A DNA stretch of 64,000 nucleotides from Candidatus Latescibacterota bacterium. Its GTDB lineage: Bacteria > Latescibacterota > UBA2968 > UBA8231. Shown piece after piece: positions 53,501-60,702 of the stretch. Made by a program: the position numbers and the translations under genes. The DNA is taken from NCBI GenBank assembly GCA_022827835.1, contig JAJEIO010000002.1, positions 186,001 through 250,000 of the forward strand, in the 5' to 3' direction. The notes under the pieces were generated by a model that saw only the letters and a program-made list of their open reading frames with translations, searched no databases and was not told the origin of the DNA. Every line of letters begins with the position of its first letter. Position 1 is the stretch's first letter.

Positions 53501-53606
53501 CGGCCGGCTGCCCTGACGACAGGCGCACACTGCCTTCAAGTAGCGGCTCCGCGCCGACGTGAACGCTCAACATCAATCCGATGATACTGCCGATAAACAA
53601 CTTCAT
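50505..53606 (-). CDS. Chimeric surface protein: sorting domain, dockerin, YWTD and ankyrin repeats
   Basis: The protein has 1033 residues. In order: signal peptide (KLFIGSIIGLMLSVHVGA); a carboxypeptidase-regulatory-like domain to about 75; an internal type A sorting-like domain (NYPNPFNPSTIIPYQLP, VFNVLGQRLATLVD, GAGVYIYRLSSG) at about 80-165; two dockerin-like EF-hands (GDVNNDGQVDAFDVLYVLLY, GDVNGDGQVDLTDAVLLATY); six YWTD/LDL-receptor-B blades, each with RANLDGSNIE; and about ten ankyrin repeats to the end. AAGGAA lies upstream of the ATG at 53606. The longer reading upstream has no ribosome binding site. It is exported and probably adhesive; the combination is unusual. Confidence 0.8.
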   Translation of the reverse strand: MKLFIGSIIGLMLSVHVGAEPLLEGSVRLSSGQPAVGVKVRLFDLTDLRQSIDATTDAAGYFALSLQTLSGGTALPTSFALGQNYPNPFNPSTIIPYQLPASDHVRLDVFNVLGQRLATLVDAERSAGAHTEQWDGTDAAGRAVGAGVYIYRLSSGGMTESRRMVLVDGQAGIPTVAVAQGPVRAIEGAVEADDLVYGLTVSGEGLVAYVDTDFRVGVDEADIVIEEHGGSPRMKLTTSRILGDVNNDGQVDAFDVLYVLLYSEDSSITLPNNGDISLGDVNGDGQVDLTDAVLLATYSVNPSDPSLPPGIGQAAPDLVASSGTSEGQDTAFSHIYWRDSGTGKIQRANLDGSNIEDLVTLEGSSVYGPYDLALDMNGGKIYWTTNDLTPNRDSIHKIQRANLDGSNIETVFITRSDISGFALDISEGKLYWTDDVYLPTADTKIDRGDQIRRANLDGSNIETLVTTTEKRMHNTLYLAGDKLYWAEQEPSTLENEIWRANLDGSNIETLATGLENPKGITVDMAEGKMYWTEIFVSRSDSRSDIRRANLDGSNIETLVTIDDTSDLRGITLDVAGGKMYWTVFDWEYRKSGKIQRANLDGSNIEILVSGLEEPVFCALGGFYEPPNLEETRTRSREEARSELSERSIPYSQGSFITYAQNGNLDVVRLFVEAGMDINVQPYGSSVVYVAETKQDTLEAVRFPQPGDDDDDTALMKAAGQGHIEVVRFLVEQGADLYIRNRQDQDALMFAAAGGHLAVAIFLIDRRRGHVPPTRVLAGLDSYDSGPQTALEWAAYNGHLDMAHLLLENIEIGISRHPTASLGLAAYRGHLDVGRLLLEYGAFVDVHPFGIEERGPTPLMLAAYSGQLDMVRLLLDHGADIHYRATYIWRVREVLGFGPVIDTAIGAGALHMALNQGHAEVLRLLLEHWMWEYGADSRGPYGMSTLMYAAAAGDLEMARLLLENGVPINAQTNVGTTALMFAVAEGHVEMVRFLVENGADVHIQNGHNYTALSLAEERGHQEVVDFLRSVEDAG
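51795..52571 (-). repeat. Six dispersed 30-base coding repeats (YWTD blades)
   Basis: Near-identical stretches encoding RANLDGSNIE recur at 51795, 51942, 52086, 52224, 52383 and 52542. The spacing of 138-159 bases equals one propeller blade. DNA similarity is highest in this motif, so the blades arose by recent internal duplication or are kept alike by gene conversion. Confidence 0.75.
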
Positions 53607-53638
53607 AAAGATCAATTCCTTCAGATTTTGAGGGTCTA

Positions 53639-53666
53639 GTAGGGCATCCCAAAAGGGTCGCCCTAC
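53639..53666. repeat. Intergenic hairpin element
   Basis: GTAGGGC (53639-53645) pairs with GCCCTAC (53660-53666), with an inner CCC/GGG pair and an AAAA loop. It lies between the antitoxin pseudogene and the chimeric protein gene. There is no T-run on either side. It resembles mobile palindromes that occur between genes in uncultured bacteria. Confidence 0.4.
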
Positions 53667-53697
53667 GGTGGAGCGGACCTTTCTGAGGCGATCAGGC

Positions 53698-53980
53698 TCA
53701 TGCAGCGAATTGGAGCCGCACCCCGCAAGCTCTGACAATTTTGTGAACGGTGTCAATCTTCGGGGTATTCTGCGCCGAGAGCGCACGAGACAGGCCCGAT
53801 GTTCAAGCCGGTTCGGCGCGCCAGTTCCGCAACGCCGCCGATGGCGTCAGCGACGTTGCGGAGCGCGATCATCAAGTCCTCGTGGTCGGTATCGGAGTCT
53901 TCAAACACGACATTCAGATAGGCCGCGATGTCCTCGGGCGTTTTCAGGTAATCGCTGACCTTATGTTCTCTCACGGGCAT
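53698..53980 (-). pseudogene. HigA-like addiction-module antidote, frameshifted
   Basis: From the ATG at 53980 the frame reads like TIGR02684-type antidotes: VSDYLKTPEDIAAYLNVVFE, then IGGVAELARRTGLNIG. It then runs into an early stop at 53753. One base over, at about 53793-53797, the expected continuation appears: LSRALSAQNTPKIDTVHKIV then RACGVRLQFAA and a stop at 53698-53700. A one-base insertion (an extra C in GGGCC) would explain both. The helix-turn-helix is split by it. No HigB toxin gene is next to it. A sequencing error is the alternative. Confidence 0.7.
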
Positions 53981-53997
53981 TTCGTTTCTTCTGAGTC

Positions 53998-55005
53998 CTA
54001 CCCAATCTTCACCGTCCGCTGCCCCTTCCCAGCCCTCAACACAGCCGTCGCCACCTCCAAGGCGGCGATCCCATCTTCCCCAGTCACTAAGGGCTGTTCG
54101 CCATTGGCAAAACACTTGACCACGTGTTTGTCCTGGTCGGCGAACATGTCCTTGAGCGGATAGGAGTACACCCGCTCGCGGCCTTCGCCCATCTTGAGCG
54201 TAAAAGCCCCGCTTCTTTGCGGGTTGAAGCGCGCCGGGGCCTTTTGCGCGGTCATGCCAAATTGTAAGGTGCCGGCCGGGCCAATCACATCGTTGAGGCT
54301 TGCCACAGGCGCGCCAGCGGCCACGCCCCACGACCAGATCAAAGAGTGCTGGTCCCCGCTGGCAAAGTTGATGATGACGCTAGCTGTATCCGCGCCAACG
54401 CTGGTGGGATCGAATTGCAAGGAAGAAGCCTGCGCCGAAGCGGCCGGGCCGAAAATCTGCAAGGCGAAATCGTAGTTGTGCACGGCACCGTCCATCAGCG
54501 GGCCACCGCCTTTGTTCTCATCGCGGAACCACGGGCGGCCCGGGCGGCCTCCCGCAGCAAAGCGCCAGATGACCGGCGAGCCAACGGCACCGGATTGGAC
54601 GATGTCCTTGAGCTTGCCCCACTGCGCGTCAAAGCGGCGCACAAAGCCAATGGTCAGCCGCACATCGGCTTGGCGGCAAGCATTCGCCATGCGCCGCGCA
54701 TCAGCCACCTTCAGCGCCATGGGCTTCTCGCAGAAGACGTGCTTGCCGGCTTTGGCTGCGGCGATAACCGGCGCGGGGTGCTGGAAGGTGGGGGTGCAGA
54801 CCCACACCGCGTCGATCTCGGGCAGGTCGAGCAGCGCTCGGAAGTCCGCGAAGTAGTGTTCAGCCCCGAAGTCGCGGGCGAACGCTTCGGCCGCGTCGGC
54901 AACGACATCCGCGGCCGCGACAATGCGCGCACCCCGAATTCGGGATAAGCAACTGGCGTGATGGCGAGCAATGCCGCCGCAGCCGATAAAACCGATATTA
55001 AGCAT
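53998..55005 (-). CDS. Gfo/Idh/MocA family oxidoreductase
   Basis: The protein has 335 residues. The N-terminal Rossmann fold has IGFIGCGGIARHHASCLSRI at 4-23, followed by the family EKP motif in HVFCEKPMALKVADA. The C-terminal domain carries a GGGPLMDGAVHNYDFAL stretch with the usual His. Members oxidise or reduce sugars and inositols with NAD(P). AGGAGAAG precedes the ATG. It stands alone, 17 bases upstream of the antidote pseudogene. The substrate is unknown. Confidence 0.88.
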   Translation of the reverse strand: MLNIGFIGCGGIARHHASCLSRIRGARIVAAADVVADAAEAFARDFGAEHYFADFRALLDLPEIDAVWVCTPTFQHPAPVIAAAKAGKHVFCEKPMALKVADARRMANACRQADVRLTIGFVRRFDAQWGKLKDIVQSGAVGSPVIWRFAAGGRPGRPWFRDENKGGGPLMDGAVHNYDFALQIFGPAASAQASSLQFDPTSVGADTASVIINFASGDQHSLIWSWGVAAGAPVASLNDVIGPAGTLQFGMTAQKAPARFNPQRSGAFTLKMGEGRERVYSYPLKDMFADQDKHVVKCFANGEQPLVTGEDGIAALEVATAVLRAGKGQRTVKIG

Positions 55006-55106
55006 GATCTTCTCCTATTGGGACGTAGGTGGTTGCGAGAGCAACAGTAATGTGCCTAGCGCGGCGTCTGTCAAGGGACTGCCCGAAATCCAAAAGAGGC
55101 AACTCC

Positions 55107-55137
55107 TTGTCAAACAAAATGTTACAACGTCTATAAT
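55107..55137 (+). promoter_or_regulatory. Candidate promoter for the S55 peptidase-riboflavin operon
   Basis: TATAAT at 55132-55137 is a perfect -10. TTGTCA at 55107-55112 is a -35 candidate, but 19 bases away, which is longer than ideal. A second candidate pair, TTGACT (55151-55156) and TATAGC (55172-55177), has a 15-base spacer. The 214-base gap at 55006-55219 holds no gene. Confidence 0.35.
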
Positions 55138-55219
55138 CGCTTGGCTTACCTTGACTTTTCCCTAGCCCAATTATAGCTTTTTTAATTCTTTTCTCTAAGG
55201 GAAAGGCAAGCAAAAGGTC

Positions 55220-56962
55220 TTGCAGACCTCATTTCGCATAATAGTTGCACTGGCGTCGTTGCTCTTGGCCGCTCCCGCGCTCCGCGCACAGCCTTTCATG
55301 GAGCCAAGCGAGTTGCGCCGAGGCATGAGCGGCTTTGGGCTAACGACCTTCCAAGGCACCCAGATCGACACCTTCCAAGTCGAAATTTTGGGGGTGCTAA
55401 AAGGGGCCTTGGGGCCGCGCATGGACATGATCCTCGCGCGGCTCTCCGGCGGCCCGTTGGCGCACACGGGCGTAATAAGGGGCATGAGCGGCAGCCCAGT
55501 GTACATCGACGGGCGGCTCATCGGTGCCATCGCTTATGGCTGGTACTTTTCCAAGGAGCCCATCGGCGGCATCACCCCCATCGCCCACATGCTCGACGTC
55601 GCCACGCGCGAACATCCCAGCCCAAGCCAGTACGGAAAAGTCTTAGACCTAGATGAAGAGACCACCCGCCTGCTCGGCGGCGAGGGCGTCAGCACCCTAG
55701 CGCCGCTGGGAATGCCCATAGCCGTTGCTGGCTTCAGTCCGAGGGGGCGGCAAGTGTTGCGCGACGCGCTCGACACGCCGGGCATCCAGCTTTTGGACAG
55801 CCCGATAGGGCAGGCGCTGTCCGACCAGAAGGTGTCTATCGCGCCTGGGGCCTCGCTGGCCGTGCAGCTAATCCGCGGCGATTACAGCGCAGCAGGGATT
55901 GGCACCCTTACTTGGGTCGGCGACGGGCGTTTCGTCGGCTTTGGGCATCCGATGTTTTTGCTGGGGGCCACCAATCTGCCCGCCACTGGTGCCTATATCC
56001 ACCAAGTCATTCCCATTCAGACCGCCTCCTTCAAGCTGGGGACGCCGACCGGCACAATGGGGGCAGTGCGCCAAGACCGCCTGCCCGCGATAGCCGGGAC
56101 GCTGGGCGAAGCGCCGGACATGATGCCAGTGCGGGTTGCCCTGCGGTCAGCGGCCGGCGATCACGCCTTCCGCTGCGAGGTGATGCGCCACCCCGAATGG
56201 AGCGCGTCCTTGGTCCGCTCGGTGTTGTTCAACTCCCTCGAAACCACTGAAAAGCTCTTTGGCGACGCCACGCTGCGGGTGCGTAGCCACATCGCGCTGG
56301 CCGATGGCCGCACGGTTGAGCGCGAGCAAGTGTACAGCAGTGGAATCGCGCCACTCAGAGCCGTGATAGACGCCGTGCAGCCGGTCGGCGTACTGCTCAA
56401 CAACCCCTTCGCCGGGCTGGCCTTAGACTCGCTGCACTTTGAGTTGGAAATCGGCGAAACCCTAGCCCAAGCCCGCATCACGGGCCTGCGGCTATCGCCG
56501 CCCGAGCCCAAGGTTGGGCAGCGGGTCTCGCTGCAAGCGACGTTGCAACCGTATCGCGCCGAGCCGGTTACAGAACGCCTAGAGCTAAGTTTGCCCGCAC
56601 ATCTCGAACCCGGCCCTTTCGTCGTGCGCGTCGGCAGCGGTGTGGCGAGCGCAAGTTGGGAAGCGGCGCGCCAGCCCGATGCGTTTGTGCCGCGCAATGC
56701 CGCTGACGTGCTTGCATTGCTCGAGCGCACAGGTGCGGCCGACGAACTGGTCGTCGAGGTCTTTCGCGCAGAGCCGGGCTTTACGGTAAACGGGCGCGAG
56801 TTGCCCGGGTTGCCGCCCTCGGCGTTGGCCGTGCTGGGCGCGGACCGCTCGGCTGGGCATCTGGGGCCGGTCCAAGGCGAGGTCGTCCTCCGCCGCACCC
56901 TAACCACCGACTACGTCCTCTCCGGCGAGCAAAGCCTCGACATGACATTGAGAAAGCCCTGA
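55220..56962 (+). CDS. SpoIVB-type S55 serine peptidase, secreted
   Basis: The protein has 580 residues. It starts at a TTG with AAAGG close upstream. The signal peptide is IIVALASLLLAAPALRAQP. The S55 peptidase fold follows, with GLTTFQGTQIDTFQVEILGV, GVIRGMSGSPVYIDGRLIGA carrying the active Ser, GRFVGFGHPMFL, and PIQTASFKLGTPTGTMGAV. In spore-formers SpoIVB cleaves a signalling partner; in non-sporulating Gram-negatives the target is not known. A beta-rich C-terminal third is not recognised. It is the first gene of an operon with a secreted propeller protein and the riboflavin genes. Confidence 0.8.
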   Translation: MQTSFRIIVALASLLLAAPALRAQPFMEPSELRRGMSGFGLTTFQGTQIDTFQVEILGVLKGALGPRMDMILARLSGGPLAHTGVIRGMSGSPVYIDGRLIGAIAYGWYFSKEPIGGITPIAHMLDVATREHPSPSQYGKVLDLDEETTRLLGGEGVSTLAPLGMPIAVAGFSPRGRQVLRDALDTPGIQLLDSPIGQALSDQKVSIAPGASLAVQLIRGDYSAAGIGTLTWVGDGRFVGFGHPMFLLGATNLPATGAYIHQVIPIQTASFKLGTPTGTMGAVRQDRLPAIAGTLGEAPDMMPVRVALRSAAGDHAFRCEVMRHPEWSASLVRSVLFNSLETTEKLFGDATLRVRSHIALADGRTVEREQVYSSGIAPLRAVIDAVQPVGVLLNNPFAGLALDSLHFELEIGETLAQARITGLRLSPPEPKVGQRVSLQATLQPYRAEPVTERLELSLPAHLEPGPFVVRVGSGVASASWEAARQPDAFVPRNAADVLALLERTGAADELVVEVFRAEPGFTVNGRELPGLPPSALAVLGADRSAGHLGPVQGEVVLRRTLTTDYVLSGEQSLDMTLRKP

Positions 56963-56966
56963 TCTG

Positions 56967-58994
56967 ATGATACTTACAACCCGAGCTCTGTTTTTGTTTT
57001 TCTTGCTACTGTCGGCAACGAGTGCAACCGAAGCGGGGCGCGCCAAGGCTTGGCAACAGCACGCGTACGACGACTTCGCCGAAGGCGAAAGCGAAGGCAT
57101 CTCCATTGCCGCGGACGGCGCGTTAGAGCTAGCGCCCGAGCTTGTCGAACTGGCATCATTAGAAGCCGAGCGCGTCTGGTCCATGACACCTAACCCCAAG
57201 GGGGGACTCTACGTGGGCACCGGCGACTCGGGTCGGCTCTTTGCCGTCGATGACGAAGGGCAAGCTGAGTTGCTGTTCGACTCGCCCGAACTCGTCCTCC
57301 ACGCCCTGATCACCGGGTCCGACGGACAGCTCTACGCTGGCTCGGCCCCCGACGGCCTGATCTACGCGCTCGACGGCGAGGGGCCGGCAAAAACCTTGCT
57401 CCAGACCGGCAGCCACTACGTGTGGGACTTCGCCTTAGTCGATGGCCAGCTCTACGCGGCCACGGGTGAACCCGGCCGAGTGCTCAAAATCGCCAAAGAT
57501 GGGTCGCACGAAGTCTTCTTTGCGCCGGAAGATCGCCACGTTATAACCCTGCTCGCCCACAACGACCGCTTGTACGCCGGCACGTCCGGCACGGGCCGCA
57601 TCTACGAGATTGACGGCGAGGGCCGCGGGCGGCTGCTCTTTGAAAGCGAACAAGAAGAAATCCACAACCTAGTGGTAGGGGTCAACGGAGAGATTTTCGC
57701 CAGCGCGATTCCCAAGCCGAGCAAGGGCGAAAATTCCAACAAGGTCCCAGCGGCCGTGTACCGCGTCGGAGCAGAAGGAGCGGTTTATCCCATCTGGGAG
57801 GATGCCGAAGCCAAGCTCGTCAATCTCGTTGCGACCGGCGAGCACCTGCTGCTCAGCGCCTCCAACCCAGCGCGGCTTTTGCGTCTCAGCGCCGAGGGCC
57901 GCCGTGCATTGGTCTTGCAGTTCGAGAGCCTCGTCCCCAGTCGCCTCTTGTTCGGGCCAGACGGCGCGCTCCACTTGGGCGGGGCGCAAAACGCCGTCGT
58001 CTCCACCCTACCCGAGCAGGGCCGCCGCAAGGGGCACTTTGAATCAGCGGTCGAAGACTTTGCCATCCACGCGCGGTGGGGCGCGCTCGAATGGCGCGGC
58101 ACTCAACCCGCAGACACCCACATAACCGTGCAGACGCGCACCGGCAACAGCGAAGAGCCGGACAACACTTGGAGCGCGTGGTCCGAGCCGCTGACCGAGA
58201 GCGGCCAAACCATCGCCAGCCCCTCCGCTCGCTTTATCCAGTACCGGGTCGAGATGGAATCCACGCGCGACGGGGCCACGCCCCGGCTCAGCTCAATCGA
58301 AATCCGCGGCGTCCAAGTCAACCTCAAACCCCGCATCACCGAACTGCAAACCTTTCCCTTCCGGCCACAACAATCCGGCAACGGCGGCCAATCCCAAGGC
58401 GCACCTCAAGCTGGCCAAGGGCGGCGCAACAATCGGCCCCCCCAAGCGAAAAGCCTGCGTCTAGTGCGCTGGCACGCCCAAGACCCCAACGAGGACGAGC
58501 TAGTGTACGACCTCTATCTCAAGGGCGAGGATCAGCGAGCGTGGAAGTTAGTCGAAGAAAACATCGCGCAAACTTCGGTTCTCTGGGATACCGAATCCAT
58601 GCCCGAAGGCCAGACCCAGCTCAAGCTGGTGGCTTCCGATCGCATGGACAACCCAGCGACCGAACGCCTGCGCGACGAACGCGAAAGCGCGCCCTTTGCC
58701 ATCGACAACAGCCCGCCAACCGTTGCACTCGACGCGCAGACCAACGCCGATGGTGCAGTCGTCGAAGTGGCGATTAGCGACCGCATCTCAGCGGTGCAAA
58801 AAGCCTATTACACCATTGATTACGACGACCAACAGCACCCCATCGCGCCGTTGGACGGCGTCTTTGACAGCCGCAGCGAACAGGCGCGCTTTGCCGTCGA
58901 AGGGCTGGCAGCGGGCGAGCATGTCATTGTCGTGCGGGCCATCGACGCCCTCGACAACATCGGCGTGCGGCAAATCGTCATCCAAGTCAAGTGA
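56967..58994 (+). CDS. Secreted beta-propeller protein with C-terminal sandwich domains
   Basis: The protein has 675 residues. The signal peptide is ALFLFFLLLSATSATEAG. A propeller of about seven blades follows (GLYVGTGDSGRLFAVDDEG, QLYAGSAPDGLIYALDGEG, RLYAGTSGTGRIYEIDGEG). Then a module with TWSAWSEPLTESGQTIASPS and ARFIQYRVEMES resembles one in the FlgD-tailed proteins at 13778-20409. A low-complexity linker (QQSGNGGQSQGAPQAGQGRR) leads to two more beta domains. It follows the S55 peptidase by four bases and overlaps ribD by four, so it is co-translated with both. Confidence 0.7.
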   Translation: MILTTRALFLFFLLLSATSATEAGRAKAWQQHAYDDFAEGESEGISIAADGALELAPELVELASLEAERVWSMTPNPKGGLYVGTGDSGRLFAVDDEGQAELLFDSPELVLHALITGSDGQLYAGSAPDGLIYALDGEGPAKTLLQTGSHYVWDFALVDGQLYAATGEPGRVLKIAKDGSHEVFFAPEDRHVITLLAHNDRLYAGTSGTGRIYEIDGEGRGRLLFESEQEEIHNLVVGVNGEIFASAIPKPSKGENSNKVPAAVYRVGAEGAVYPIWEDAEAKLVNLVATGEHLLLSASNPARLLRLSAEGRRALVLQFESLVPSRLLFGPDGALHLGGAQNAVVSTLPEQGRRKGHFESAVEDFAIHARWGALEWRGTQPADTHITVQTRTGNSEEPDNTWSAWSEPLTESGQTIASPSARFIQYRVEMESTRDGATPRLSSIEIRGVQVNLKPRITELQTFPFRPQQSGNGGQSQGAPQAGQGRRNNRPPQAKSLRLVRWHAQDPNEDELVYDLYLKGEDQRAWKLVEENIAQTSVLWDTESMPEGQTQLKLVASDRMDNPATERLRDERESAPFAIDNSPPTVALDAQTNADGAVVEVAISDRISAVQKAYYTIDYDDQQHPIAPLDGVFDSRSEQARFAVEGLAAGEHVIVVRAIDALDNIGVRQIVIQVK

Positions 58995-60088
58995 ACCAGC
59001 CTGCGCAATACATGCGCCGCGCCCTGCGGTTAGCGCAGCGAGGGCGCGGTAAGGTCAGCCCCAATCCCATGGTCGGCGCGGTTGTGGTGCGCGGGGACTG
59101 CATCGTCGGCGAAGGGGCCCACCTGAAGGTCGGTGGCCCCCATGCCGAGGTCCACGCCCTGCTCCGGGCTGGCGACGAGGCGCAGGGGGCCGATCTCTAC
59201 GTCACGCTGGAGCCTTGCTCCTTCCACGGCCGCACCCCGCCCTGTACCGAAGCCGTGTTGCGCGCTGGCATTAAAAAACTCTACTGCGCGATGAAAGATC
59301 CCGACGAGCGCGTGGCGGGGCGGGGGATCGCCGCGCTGCGGGAAAAGGGCGTCGCCATTGACGTCGGGCTTTGCGCTGAGGAGGCGCGCCGTCTCAACGC
59401 GGCTTACATCAAACACCGCACCCAAAACCTGCCCTTGGTCCTGCTCAAGCTGGCACAAACTCTCGACGGCCGCATTGCGGCGCGCAGCGGCGATGCGCGT
59501 TGGATCACTGGAGATCAAGCGCGGCGTCACGTCCATCGCTGGCGCTCTTGGGTCGATGCCGTGGCCGTGGGCGCGGGCACCGTGCAAGCCGACGATCCCC
59601 TTCTGACGGTGCGCCACGTGCCCGGCCGCGACCCACGGCCCATCGTCATAGACGGACGCTTGCGCACCTCGCCCGACGCACGCGTCTATCAGCGGCCCGG
59701 TGCCGTGCTCGTCACGGCAGAAGACACGCCAGCCGACAAGCGCCGAGCCTACGAGGCCAAAGGGGCCGAGGTTTGGACTTTTCCGGCTTCTGCCGGGCGC
59801 ATCGACTTGCGCCTGCCCCTTGGGCGCATGGCGCGAGAGGGCATGACCAGCGTCCTCATCGAAGGCGGTGGCCAGTTGGCCGCGGCCGCACTCGGCGACC
59901 GCGTCGTTGACCAAGTGCTGCTCTACCTCGCACCGAGGCTGATGGGAGAGGGGGTCGCTGCCATTGGCGACTTAGGAATCGAGCGCGCTGCCGAGGCCAT
60001 TCACCTTGCGTCCTGTCGCACCCAGCGGCTAGGCCCTGATCTGCTTTACACGGCTGAGGTTCAATACTCTTGTTCACCGGACTCGTAG
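58991..60088 (+). CDS. ribD: Bifunctional pyrimidine deaminase/reductase RibD
   Basis: The protein has 365 residues, normal for RibD. The deaminase domain binds zinc through HAE (51-53) and PCSFHGRTPPC (Cys 76 and 85), and starts with the typical SPNPMVGAVV. The reductase domain from about 150 has LKLAQTLDGRIAARSGDARW, WITGDQARRHVHRWRS and LIEGGGQLAAAAL. The enzyme carries out the second and third steps of riboflavin synthesis after GTP opening. The start is a GTG that overlaps the previous stop (GTGA). No FMN riboswitch lies upstream, since the gene is embedded in an operon. Confidence 0.95.
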   Translation: MNQPAQYMRRALRLAQRGRGKVSPNPMVGAVVVRGDCIVGEGAHLKVGGPHAEVHALLRAGDEAQGADLYVTLEPCSFHGRTPPCTEAVLRAGIKKLYCAMKDPDERVAGRGIAALREKGVAIDVGLCAEEARRLNAAYIKHRTQNLPLVLLKLAQTLDGRIAARSGDARWITGDQARRHVHRWRSWVDAVAVGAGTVQADDPLLTVRHVPGRDPRPIVIDGRLRTSPDARVYQRPGAVLVTAEDTPADKRRAYEAKGAEVWTFPASAGRIDLRLPLGRMAREGMTSVLIEGGGQLAAAALGDRVVDQVLLYLAPRLMGEGVAAIGDLGIERAAEAIHLASCRTQRLGPDLLYTAEVQYSCSPDS

Positions 60089-60699
60089 AGGAACTCGGGA
60101 GCGTGCGCGGTCGCGTACGCCGAGGCGCATTCCAGCAGTTGGAGATCGCCGCCGAGCGCGTTCTCGCCGACTTGCAGGTGGGAGATAGCGTCAATATCGA
60201 CGGAGTTTGCCAGACCGCAGTAGCCATCGGAGAAAGCAGTTTTGCGGTCGAAACAGTCGCCGAAACGCTCGCCCGCACGACCTTGGGCACCCTCGGTATC
60301 GGGCAAGCGGTCAACCTAGAGCGTGCACTCCGCGCCGACCAACGGCTCGGCGGCCATCTCGTCTTGGGGCACGTCGATGGCATCGCCCGCATTCGCCGGC
60401 GCACGGAGCGCGATGGCGAGCATCGCTTCGAGATCGAGCCACCGCCCGCGCTCGCCCGCTACATCGCCGCCAAAGGCTCAGTGGCCCTCGACGGCATCAG
60501 CCTGACGGTGGCCGAAGTCAGCGGCGATGCCTTTACGATTGCGGTCATTCCGCATACATTTGATAACACAACGCTTAGCCACCGGCGCGCCGGTGATTCT
60601 GTCAACCTCGAAGTCGATGTGATTGCCCGTTACGTCGAGCGTTTGCTCGGCGAACAACCCCAGCTCAGCTTCGAGGACTTGCGCGATATGGGATACTGA
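60070..60699 (+). CDS. ribE: Riboflavin synthase
   Basis: The protein has 209 residues. It begins MFTGLVEELGSV, the conserved start of riboflavin synthase alpha subunits, from a TTG codon inside the end of ribD. Two homologous lumazine-binding halves are seen, with NIDGVCQTAV in the first and ALDGISLTVAEV in the second. GHVDGIARI lies in between. It dismutates two lumazines to riboflavin and a pyrimidine. The 19-base overlap with ribD and three-base gap to ribBA show one transcript. Confidence 0.94.
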   Translation: MFTGLVEELGSVRGRVRRGAFQQLEIAAERVLADLQVGDSVNIDGVCQTAVAIGESSFAVETVAETLARTTLGTLGIGQAVNLERALRADQRLGGHLVLGHVDGIARIRRRTERDGEHRFEIEPPPALARYIAAKGSVALDGISLTVAEVSGDAFTIAVIPHTFDNTTLSHRRAGDSVNLEVDVIARYVERLLGEQPQLSFEDLRDMGY

Positions 60700-60702
60700 G
60701 CA

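Noticed and set aside
53981..54331. Upstream extension of the antidote frame to 192 residues
   Set aside because: The extension overlaps the Gfo/Idh/MocA gene in another frame and lacks family similarity. The antidote family begins near the ATG at 53980.
58800..59000. FMN riboswitch before ribD
   Set aside because: The region is coding for the propeller protein, and the conserved riboswitch helices are not visible.
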